A stretch of 55,329 nt of DNA, taken from the NCBI GenBank assembly GCA_003282965.1, contig QBYF01000006.1, positions 1 through 55,329 on the forward strand, given 5' to 3'. The notes under the pieces were generated by a model, which worked only from the letters and a program-made list of their open reading frames with translations, was not told the DNA's origin and made no database searches. The DNA is from Pelagibacteraceae bacterium AG-325-E13. Lineage in GTDB: Bacteria; Pseudomonadota; Alphaproteobacteria; Pelagibacterales; Pelagibacteraceae. Positions 48,381-55,329 of this stretch are shown piece by piece. Made by a program: the position numbers and the translations under genes. The stretch's first letter is position 1, and each line of letters starts with the position of its first letter.

Positions 48381-48608
48381 TTAAAATGCAAATAAAATAA
48401 TTAACGCCACTACTAGACCAAATAATCCAGTTGCTTCAGCTAAAGCAAATCCTAAAAGCAAATTAGGAAATTGTTTTTGTGCTGCTGATGGATTTCTCAT
48501 AGCTCCTGACAGGTAGTTACCGAAAATTATTCCGATACCCACACCCGCTCCAGCTAGCGCGATTGCAGCAAGTCCTGCTCCAATCATTTTTGCCGCTTCT
48601 AACTCCAT
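48381..48608 (-). CDS. atpE: F0F1 ATP synthase subunit c
   Basis: 75-residue proteolipid ring subunit: two helices with the GAGVGIGIIFGNYLSGA loop region and the ion-binding carboxylate in FALAEATGLFGLV (Glu). I start at MELEAAKMIGAG (ATG 48606-48608 reversed), preceded by a strong GGAGG (48613-48617) 4 nt away, and reject the longer frame that runs into atpB. Proton rather than sodium binding is likely, since the polar Na+ ligand set is not evident. Confidence 0.97.
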   Translation of the reverse strand: MELEAAKMIGAGLAAIALAGAGVGIGIIFGNYLSGAMRNPSAAQKQFPNLLLGFALAEATGLFGLVVALIILFAF

Positions 48609-48625
48609 TTTTCCTCCTTTATTAA

Positions 48626-49360
48626 TTAATGATGTAAGTTTAATGCATCGTTTAAATAGATGCAGGTTAATATTGCAAAAACATAAGCTTGAAGAAATGC
48701 TACTAAAATCTCTAAGCCAGTTAATGCCACTGAAAAACCAAGCGGTAACCAACCACCTAATATTCCTAAACTTATTACGAATCCTCCAAAAACTTTTAAC
48801 ATGGTGTGGCCAGCCATCATATTAGCAAATAATCTGACAGACAAACTGACCGGTCTACTTAAATATGAGATAATTTCTATTATAGTAATAAGAGGTAGAA
48901 GAATAGCAGGAACTCCACTTGGAACGAATATACTAAAATATTTTAAACCATGCTTCAAAAATCCAATTATGGTAACTGCAATAAAAATAAATAAAGCCAT
49001 TATTAAAGTAACAATGATATGACTAGTTACTGTAAATGCATAGGGAAGCATACCCACCATGTTGCACAACAACACAAACATAAATAAACTAAATATAAAA
49101 GGGAAATAAGGTTTAGCTTTAGAGCCAGCAGTATCGTTAATCATTTTAGCAACGAAACTGTAGAATAATTCTGCAATCAACTGAATTTTATCAGGTATTA
49201 TTTTTTTCTCTTTAGTGCCAAAAAACAAAAAAATTGCAATTATTGATGCACTGATAATCATAAATAAACTAGCATTAGTGAAAGATAAATCTATTCCAGC
49301 AATCTTTATCTCAGGCCCTATTTTGTGGACACTAAATTGTTGCATTGGGTTACTTGCCAT
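48626..49360 (-). CDS. atpB: F0F1 ATP synthase subunit a
   Basis: 244 residues, five or six helices; essential Arg in LSVRLFANMMAGH, and FLQAYVFAILTCIYLNDA near the end. Begins NPMQQFSVHKIGP like alphaproteobacterial subunit a. Forms the proton channel with the c-ring. 14 nt after the atpI stop. Confidence 0.96.
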   Translation of the reverse strand: MASNPMQQFSVHKIGPEIKIAGIDLSFTNASLFMIISASIIAIFLFFGTKEKKIIPDKIQLIAELFYSFVAKMINDTAGSKAKPYFPFIFSLFMFVLLCNMVGMLPYAFTVTSHIIVTLIMALFIFIAVTIIGFLKHGLKYFSIFVPSGVPAILLPLITIIEIISYLSRPVSLSVRLFANMMAGHTMLKVFGGFVISLGILGGWLPLGFSVALTGLEILVAFLQAYVFAILTCIYLNDALNLHH

Positions 49361-49374
49361 AAAAATCCTATAAT

Positions 49375-49659
49375 TTAATCCTCTTTTTGCATTCGGTTAG
49401 CAGCCCTTATAACATTTAATATTCCAGCTGCAGCTCCTAAAAAAAAGAAGATTATTATTAGCCAAGGTTTAGTACCAAACCAACTATCTAAAATAAACCC
49501 AATTATTGTCCCAACCCCCACTGCAGCAACTAATTCGGTGCCTAATTTGAAAGCATTACCCATAAAAGAGCCTCTTTTTTCGCTGTTTGAAAGAGACTGT
49601 TTTTTTATTTTTGATTTTGCAATTTTTAGGCGAGTTTTGAAATCTTCTGGGGCAGTCAT
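49375..49659 (-). CDS. atpI: AtpI-like ATP synthase protein I
   Basis: 94 residues: a basic soluble N-terminus (about 35 residues) and two membrane helices, with LGTELVAAVGVGTIIGFILD and the GAAAGILNVIR motif of the AtpI/Atp1 family. Assists c-ring assembly. First gene of the F0 cluster, 11 nt after smc. Confidence 0.85.
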   Translation of the reverse strand: MTAPEDFKTRLKIAKSKIKKQSLSNSEKRGSFMGNAFKLGTELVAAVGVGTIIGFILDSWFGTKPWLIIIFFFLGAAAGILNVIRAANRMQKED

Positions 49660-49670
49660 TTTTAATTTTG

Positions 49671-52115
49671 TTAAGCTACAAGCTCTTCAGCTTTTTGTAA
49701 GTCAACCGCAACTAACTGGCTAATTCCCTGTTCAGCCATAGTAACCCCATACAATCTATGCATTCTTGACATTGTTAGCGCATGATGGGTGATTATTATA
49801 AATCTTGTTTTCGTAATCTTTGTTAACTCGTCAAGTAGTCCACAAAATCTGGTTACATTAGCATCATCTAAAGGAGCATCAACTTCATCTAAAACACAAA
49901 TAGGAGAGGGGTTGACCAAAAAAACTGCAAAAATTAAAGATAAAGCAGTTAAAGCTTGCTCTCCTCCAGATAGTAAAGTTATTGATTGAAGTCTTTTTCC
50001 AGGGGGAGACACAAACATTTCTAAACCTGCTTCTAAGGGATCATCAGAGTCCACCAACTCAATTTTTGCTGTTCCTCCACTAAATAACTTTGTATAAACT
50101 TCATTAAATTTCCTATTAACTTTAGTAAAAGCCTCCAAAAGTCTTTCTCTTCCTTTTTGATTAAGTTCATCAATACTTGCTTTAAGTTTTACAATTGCAG
50201 AGTAAAGATCAGATCTATCATCTTCCATCTTTTTTATTTCAGTCTCATATTTTTTTGTTTCTTCGTCAGCTCGCAAATTTACAGACCCGAAAGACTCTCT
50301 TTGTTTTTTAATTCTTTCAATTTTTAATGTTTGATTTTCGATACTTGGGAAATCTTCATTAGATAAATTACTTAAATCTGACTCAGAAAACAAAGATCTT
50401 TCGTTTTCAATATTTAATTCATTTTTTACTGAATACAATAAATCATTTTTTCTACTATCCATTCCTTCTATTGTAGCTTCGTTTCTAGCTTTATTTTCTT
50501 TTAAATCAGATAACTTAGATTGTATTTCTTTCAAATTTTGATTAATTAAATTGTACTTCTTTTCAGACTCAATTAATTCTATTTCAATTTCTTCGCTTCT
50601 TTTTTTTGTATTTTCTAAATTTTGTAAATTTTGGCCTTTAGAAATTGCTATACGTTCTGGGTTTTTTTTATTTTCATCTAACTCTAATTTGATTTTGTCT
50701 TTTCTTTCATTAAGTTCAGAAATCATTCTTTCAGAGTTTGATTTTAAATTTCTCCAATTTTCAAGCTCGATATCTATATTTTTTATTCTTTCTTTTCTTT
50801 TAATCGAGTCACTTTGTATAGACTTATTCTTTCCATATTTTTCAGCATATTCTTCTTGAGAAAATGTAATTTTTTTTACCAATCCTTTTAATTCGTGAAA
50901 AATCTCTTTAGAAAGTTTTTTTTCTTGGTCTATGTAAGTTTCTATTCTATTTAACAATGCATCGAGCTGACTTTGAAAATTATTTAAATTTGTCTTTGAT
51001 GCATTAAGTTCTTCGGAAGAAGCGGTCTCGACTTGTATAAGTTCATTTTCTGTTTTTAATAATTCTTCTTTTTCTTTTGATATTCTTTTTTCGTTAAGCC
51101 CTGCATCTAAAGATATACTCCTTTCTCGCTCAGAGTCAGACTCTATAGTTGTAATTGATTTTTCAAGTTTTACTTGTAAGGATTTTACCCTTACTTCTTC
51201 TTCGTCCAAGCCGGTAATGTCTAAATTTATCTTTTGAAGTTTAGCGGCACTTTCCATTTTTTTGTCTCTCAAGGGAGTAAGTTTTTTTCTCTCTTCCTCA
51301 AGCAAAGTATTATTATGATTAAAATCAATACTTATTGCACTAACCTCATCATCTAACTCTCCAAGTTTTTCTGAAATTAATTTCTTATCTTTTTCTATCT
51401 CTTGGATTTTTAAAAAATACAATCCTGCCTCAAACTTTTTAATTTCTTTTGATATTTCTTTGTATCTAGTTGCTTCTTCAGCTTGTTTTTTTAAATTATC
51501 TAGTTGCTTTTGCTGCTGCTTTTTTAATTCGTCAGCTCTTTTTAAATTATTTTCTGCAGCGTTAAGTCTTGTTTCTGCCTCTTGTCTTCTAGAATGAATA
51601 CCTGAAATGCCAGCGGCTTCTTCTAAAATAGCTCTTCTTTCAATTGGTTTAGCAGTAACGAGTTGTCCGATTCTGCCTTGGCTAATTAATGAAGGTGAAT
51701 GGGCGCCAGTTGACAAATCGGCAAAAAAAGTTTGCACATCTCTAGCTCTAACTTCTTTATCATTAATATAATATTTAGACCCTTTATCCTTTTCTATTTT
51801 CCTTTTAATTCCAATTTCATCAAAATCCTTATATTGAGATAAACTTTCTTTATTTGTATTATCCAGCAATAAAGATACTTCCGAAATATTTTTTGAAGGT
51901 CTATTTGATGTTCCAGAAAAAATCACATCCTCCATACCAGAACCCCTCATACTTTTGGCTGAGTTTTCTCCCATACACCATCTTAAAGACTCGACTATAT
52001 TAGATTTTCCGCATCCATTTGGACCAACTATCCCTGTCAGACCATCTTGAATTAAAAAAGTAGTTTTTTCCGAAAAAGATTTAAAACCATTTATTTCTAA
52101 TTTTTTAAATTTCAT
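49671..52115 (-). CDS. smc: Smc-like chromosome segregation ATPase, short, no visible hinge
   Basis: 814 residues, against about 1150 for usual Smc. The N-terminal head has MKFKKLEINGFKSFSEKT, Walker A GPNGCGKSN (31-39) and SLISQGRIGQLVTAKP. The C-terminal head has signature LLSGGEQALTALS and Walker B CVLDEVDAPLDDAN with HHALTMSRMHRLYGV. Between about 170 and 640 the sequence is charged coiled coil, with no glycine-rich globular hinge and no YE.ALGAALG-type stretch. Both ATPase halves are intact, so the gene is not simply broken. 11 nt upstream of atpI; it directly follows the dsbA-like gene (no gap). Confidence 0.9.
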   Translation of the reverse strand: MKFKKLEINGFKSFSEKTTFLIQDGLTGIVGPNGCGKSNIVESLRWCMGENSAKSMRGSGMEDVIFSGTSNRPSKNISEVSLLLDNTNKESLSQYKDFDEIGIKRKIEKDKGSKYYINDKEVRARDVQTFFADLSTGAHSPSLISQGRIGQLVTAKPIERRAILEEAAGISGIHSRRQEAETRLNAAENNLKRADELKKQQQKQLDNLKKQAEEATRYKEISKEIKKFEAGLYFLKIQEIEKDKKLISEKLGELDDEVSAISIDFNHNNTLLEEERKKLTPLRDKKMESAAKLQKINLDITGLDEEEVRVKSLQVKLEKSITTIESDSERERSISLDAGLNEKRISKEKEELLKTENELIQVETASSEELNASKTNLNNFQSQLDALLNRIETYIDQEKKLSKEIFHELKGLVKKITFSQEEYAEKYGKNKSIQSDSIKRKERIKNIDIELENWRNLKSNSERMISELNERKDKIKLELDENKKNPERIAISKGQNLQNLENTKKRSEEIEIELIESEKKYNLINQNLKEIQSKLSDLKENKARNEATIEGMDSRKNDLLYSVKNELNIENERSLFSESDLSNLSNEDFPSIENQTLKIERIKKQRESFGSVNLRADEETKKYETEIKKMEDDRSDLYSAIVKLKASIDELNQKGRERLLEAFTKVNRKFNEVYTKLFSGGTAKIELVDSDDPLEAGLEMFVSPPGKRLQSITLLSGGEQALTALSLIFAVFLVNPSPICVLDEVDAPLDDANVTRFCGLLDELTKITKTRFIIITHHALTMSRMHRLYGVTMAEQGISQLVAVDLQKAEELVA

Positions 52116-52700
52116 TTACAATAATTTTTCTATGACTTTCTTAAAAGACTCATAATCATGTTTTCCGTTGTATTGTTTTTCATTGATATAAATAGTAGGT
52201 GTAGATTTAATCTTATACTCTTTTTGAGCTTCAATTCTTTCATTTAAAATTTCATCTTGAGCGATTTCATTCTTTAGACAATCGTCCATTTTTTTATTAC
52301 TTAATCCAAAATTTAAACCAATTTTTTTAATAGATTCATTAATTATATTTATATCAGATCCAACAGCCCATTGGCTTTGTTTTTTATATATTTCACCCAA
52401 TAATTGAAATTTTTTATTATTATCACTATGACACCTAATTATTATTTCTGCGTTTAGAGCAGCTAAATCTAAAGGAAAACTATGATGTTCAAACCTCATT
52501 TTTCCTTTTGTTATATAATCATTTTCCAAATTTTTAAAAATATCTTTGTGAAAATTAGCACAATGGGGACAGGTAAGAGATGAAAATACTTTAACGTTAA
52601 TTTTAGAACCTAGGTCTCCTATAGCTAAAATATTATTTTTAGCGTTAACAGGGAAAGTTAACAAAATGAAAAAAATTATATTATAAAAAAATTTATTCAT
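52116..52700 (-). CDS. DsbA-family thioredoxin-fold protein, periplasmic
   Basis: 194 residues. Signal peptide (about residues 1-20, MNKFFYNIIFFILLTFPVNA) precedes a thioredoxin fold with SSLTCPHCANFH (C-x2-C = CPHC) and a KSTPTIYINEKQ cis-proline region. Candidate oxidoreductase or disulfide carrier. ATG at 52700 (MNKFFY) is preferred over the longer frame to 52712, with GAGAG upstream. It overlaps the DUF721 gene end by 8 nt. smc follows with no gap. Confidence 0.85.
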   Translation of the reverse strand: MNKFFYNIIFFILLTFPVNAKNNILAIGDLGSKINVKVFSSLTCPHCANFHKDIFKNLENDYITKGKMRFEHHSFPLDLAALNAEIIIRCHSDNNKKFQLLGEIYKKQSQWAVGSDINIINESIKKIGLNFGLSNKKMDDCLKNEIAQDEILNERIEAQKEYKIKSTPTIYINEKQYNGKHDYESFKKVIEKLL

Positions 52701-53178
52701 TTCTCTCAGCAAAAGCCTTAAAAAAATTATTCAAAGAGCTTTTTAATTGATTATTATTTACCTCATCTATCTTTTTGTTTATTTTTTTTAAATTTTTAAT
52801 TTTAATTAGTTTGTCTCTTTTAGGACTAATTTTCTCTTGCACAATCTTCAAGCTTATATGTGTAATACAATCATACCCAAAAAAACTATTTATATTGTCT
52901 ATGATTTCTTTTTTTGAGTACTCAATTTCTAATTCTTTTCCATGAAGTACGTTAAGTACTAAAGTGCCATTTTTCATTTCTTTACCCATTTTAATTGTAA
53001 TTGGATAACAGGAGTCTGATATTTTTTTACTTACAATTTTTGTCCAATTGTCAACAATGTTTGAATAATTATATCCACCTTTCTTTAAATGTTTTTTTAA
53101 TGTTTTCGGAATTGAACTTGAAAAAGGTCTAAGACCTTGTATGAAATTCTTTAATTTATTACTATCATTACTATGCAT
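52693..53178 (-). CDS. DUF721 / DciA-like protein
   Basis: 161 residues. WTKIVSKKISDSCYPITIKM and LVLNVLHGKELEIEYSKKEIIDNINSFFG are in the DUF721 pattern; the C-terminus is a lysine-rich tail. DUF721 includes DciA, which loads DnaB helicase in bacteria without DnaC. Its ATG abuts the mutY ATG head-to-head (ATGCAT). DUF721-dsbA-smc beside mutY is a familiar alphaproteobacterial order. Confidence 0.78.
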   Translation of the reverse strand: MHSNDSNKLKNFIQGLRPFSSSIPKTLKKHLKKGGYNYSNIVDNWTKIVSKKISDSCYPITIKMGKEMKNGTLVLNVLHGKELEIEYSKKEIIDNINSFFGYDCITHISLKIVQEKISPKRDKLIKIKNLKKINKKIDEVNNNQLKSSLNNFFKAFAERNE

Positions 53179-54174
53179 ATAAATTTTAATTTACCAAAAA
53201 AAATTCTAGGTTGGTACGATAATAATAAACGCAGTCTACCTTGGCGTGTTAGCAAAAATTCACCAAAAAAGCTTTATTATAGACTTTTAAGTGAATTTAT
53301 GTTGCAACAAACTCAAGTAAAAACAGTAATTCCATATTTTAAAAAATTTACTAAAAATTATAAAACTTTAAAATCTCTTTCAAAAAGCAGCGAGAAAAAA
53401 ATTTTAAAACTATGGGAAGGACTTGGTTATTATAGAAGAGCAAGAAATCTTCTAGCAACTTCTAAGATATTGGTTAGTCAATATAATTCAAAATTTCCAA
53501 AAACTATTAAAGAAATTAAAACACTTCCAGGAATTGGAGACTATACAGCTAATGCACTATTAGGATTGGTTCATGATCAACCAGTTATTGCTGTTGACGG
53601 AAATGTAAAAAGAGTATTTTCTAGATTAATTAATAAACAAGAAAGTAAAATCAATTTCGATCAGCTTATAGATAAAAATAAAATAAAATTTTTTAATTCA
53701 AAAAGAAACTCAGATTTTGTTGAGGCTTTAATGGAATTTGGTGCATTAATATGCAAACCAAAAGACCCAAAATGCAATATTTGTAATTTGAAAAAAAACT
53801 GTAAATATTTTAACTCTTCAAAAAAGATTAAAACTAATAAACGTAAAATGATTGAAGATAAAAACTATGATGTTTTTTGTTATGTTAACAAAAAAAAACA
53901 AATTGCACTTACTAAGAAAAACAATCTTGGTTTTCTAAATCAATTTAACCTCCCAGAAATTCGTGAGTCAAAAAAAAATGCTAGCACTGGAAACTGGAAG
54001 TTTTTAAAAAGATATAGAAATTCTATTTCAAATAAAAAGTTAAATATGAATTTATATTATAAGTTTTCAAATAAAATTCCAGAGTCCTTCGTTTGGTATT
54101 CAATGGAAGAAAATAAAGAATTTATCCCAACTTTTACAAAAAAAATATTTAGACAAGTATCAATTTTATTTTAA
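53173..54174 (+). CDS. mutY: A/G-specific adenine glycosylase
   Basis: Removes A mispaired with 8-oxoG. 333 residues: LPWRVSKNSPKKLYYRLLSEF, catalytic-region MLQQTQVKTVIPYF, helix-hairpin-helix LPGIGDYTANALL, catalytic Asp in VDGNVKRVFSRL, and [4Fe-4S] ligands C-x6-C-x2-C-x5-C (CKPKDPKCNICNLKKNC). A C-terminal NUDIX-like domain (about 220-333) is very diverged. Shares a base with the downstream oxygenase. Confidence 0.94.
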   Translation: MHINFNLPKKILGWYDNNKRSLPWRVSKNSPKKLYYRLLSEFMLQQTQVKTVIPYFKKFTKNYKTLKSLSKSSEKKILKLWEGLGYYRRARNLLATSKILVSQYNSKFPKTIKEIKTLPGIGDYTANALLGLVHDQPVIAVDGNVKRVFSRLINKQESKINFDQLIDKNKIKFFNSKRNSDFVEALMEFGALICKPKDPKCNICNLKKNCKYFNSSKKIKTNKRKMIEDKNYDVFCYVNKKKQIALTKKNNLGFLNQFNLPEIRESKKNASTGNWKFLKRYRNSISNKKLNMNLYYKFSNKIPESFVWYSMEENKEFIPTFTKKIFRQVSILF

Positions 54175-55303
54175 TGAAAAAAAAAATAGCAATTATTGGC
54201 GCTGGTATCGCGGGTTTAACTCTTGCAAATTTTATTAAAAAAAAATCTGAGCATGATTTTATATTGTATGAAAAACAAGAGAGCTTATCCCTCGAGGAAG
54301 GTTATGGAGTTCAATTGTCAACGAATAGCACAAAAATTTTGAATATGATTGGATTTAATAAAATTGATAATAAAAAAATATTTCACCCTAAAGCAATAGA
54401 TTTTTATAGTATTCAGAATCAAAAGATTTGCGATTTAGATTTATCACAGTTTAATACTAAAGAGAATAAATATACCACTTTACAAAGATCGACTTTAATT
54501 GAGTTTTTAAAAGATGATATCTACACCCAACATTTAAGATTTGGAAAAAAATAAAAGAAGTTTCTGAAATAAAAGGAAAAGTACTTATCAAATTTGATGA
54601 TAATACTAATGACCTTGTCGATGTAGTTGTTGGCGCAGATGGTATCTTTTCTAGTACTAGAACTTTTTTTGAAAAAAAAAGAAATGAACCAAAATTTAAA
54701 AAAGCTATCGCAGTAAGGACAATACTTAAAACAAAATCAGAATTAAATATCGATGAGCAAAATATTACTCTTATGATGGGGAAAAATTGTCATTTGGTTA
54801 TTTATCCCATAAATAAAAATAAAGAATTTAATCTAGTCTGTATTATTAGATGTAAAAAGTACAATCTTGATGATATTAAATCTTCAATTAATAAAGTAGT
54901 GAGCCAAAACTCAAATTTAAAAAAAATTTTTAATGAAGATTTAAAATCTTGGCCTTTATATTTTACTTCTCAAATACTTCCCTCTAAAAATAATAAGGTA
55001 TTTTATATTGGTGATGCTTTCAACGGATTTTTACCAACATTAGCTCAAGGAGCAGGACAATCAATTGAAAGTGCTTATGAATTATTTAATCTATTTAATG
55101 AAGAAAAGACAGATATTCAAAATATTTACTTTAAAGAGAGATTAAAAAGGGCAAAAATAGTTAGAAAAAGATCTAATTTTAATTTTTTTGTCTTCCATTT
55201 TTCAAGCTCAATTATGCAAACAATTAGAAACTTTTTTATGAAAGTTTTGATTAAAAGAAAAAGATTTATTAGCTCCTATTTGGGTAAAGTTTACAAAAAT
55301 TAG
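54174..55303 (+). CDS. FAD-dependent monooxygenase (UbiH/PHBH-like), frame broken at an A7 run
   Basis: An N-terminal half (54174-54554) has the FAD GxGxxG motif IAIIGAGIAGLTLANF. A TAA at 54552-54554 interrupts it. The -1 frame then runs without a stop from the run to 55303 and holds VVGADGIFSSTR (DG motif) and IGDAFNGFLPTLAQGAGQ (GD motif). The two halves join into one protein of about 376 residues with all flavoprotein-hydroxylase signatures in order. The junction is A_AAA_AAA. Either a frameshift mutation or sequencing error, or recoding or slippage. The substrate is unknown. Confidence 0.8.
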
Positions 55304-55329
55304 ATCTGCTTTTCTGTAATGAATTTTTG
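55304..55329. other. terminal bases without a gene
   Basis: 26 nt follow the oxygenase stop. No start codon with a sensible reading frame, RNA motif or T-run hairpin is visible before the window ends. Confidence 0.5.

Noticed and set aside
48609-48752. N-terminal extension of subunit c
   Set aside because: It would read through the end of atpB; the ATG at 48608 with GGAGG upstream gives a normal 75-residue subunit c.

Overview
The window is a gene-dense, very AT-rich stretch (poly-A and poly-T runs throughout, mostly A/T third positions) from a streamlined alphaproteobacterium. It most likely belongs to the SAR11/Pelagibacterales group. The support is the alphaproteobacterial neighbourhoods (coxB-coxA-ctaB-coxF-ctaG-coxC-surf1; mutY / DUF721-dsbA-smc; ileS-lspA-DUF3035; msbA-waaA-lpxK-lpxL), an alphaproteobacterial-type tRNA-His, a retinal-synthesis cassette, and the near absence of intergenic DNA. 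No gap without a gene exceeds about 235 bases, many neighbours overlap by 1-20 nt, and no insertion sequence, phage gene, integrase or CRISPR array is visible. The window looks like ordinary chromosomal core with some unusual architecture.

Layout. 1-5681: 3' part of argF, a membrane cytochrome c on the other strand, kdsB-pheA, the signal recognition particle RNA, then dnaX-ybaB-recR. 5678-9415: malate synthase G, divergent accA (with a membrane tail), and a cold shock protein with hairpins on both sides. 9416-12752: tRNA-His, hisS, hisZ, hisG. 12759-14733: groES-groEL on the minus strand behind a heat-shock-type promoter. 14864-21343: HAD hydrolase, ribF, ileS, lspA, DUF3035 lipoprotein, pgi. 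21340-29059, mostly minus strand: rsmD, purD, DUF2093 (plus), and an LPS block (lpxL-like, lpxK, waaA, msbA) followed by ubiA. 29114-32552: small conserved and stress or redox genes (DUF2721, DUF1289, quinone reductase, pirin, haloacid dehalogenase, CDGSH protein). 32606-40696: rsmE, the aa3-type cytochrome oxidase operon with its assembly factors, thrC and a peroxiredoxin. 53178-40689, all minus strand with gaps of at most about 17 nt: DUF721/DciA, dsbA-like, smc, the F0 ATP synthase genes, crtI-crtB-crtY-blh, ispH, thrB, rnhA. 53173-55303, plus strand: mutY and a frameshifted FAD monooxygenase.

How the genes work together. Three bioenergetic modules lie within 20 kb. Cytochrome oxidase makes proton-motive force. 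The F0 sector uses it. The crt-blh genes make retinal, presumably for a proteorhodopsin encoded elsewhere. The retinal genes sit between the ATP synthase F0 genes and ispH, which supplies isoprenoid precursors, so they may be co-expressed.

Most interesting observations: an Smc of only 814 residues with no recognisable hinge domain; the F0-retinal-ispH array; an A_AAA_AAA heptamer exactly at the break in the terminal FAD monooxygenase; an A8 run in dnaX where either frame change would give a gamma-length product; an SRP RNA that ends about 3 nt before the dnaX start codon; a hydrophobic membrane tail on AccA; and a malate synthase gene without the glycine riboswitch known from other SAR11. I do not see an obviously new defence, mobile or secretion system. 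All calls rest on reading the sequence, without database searches.
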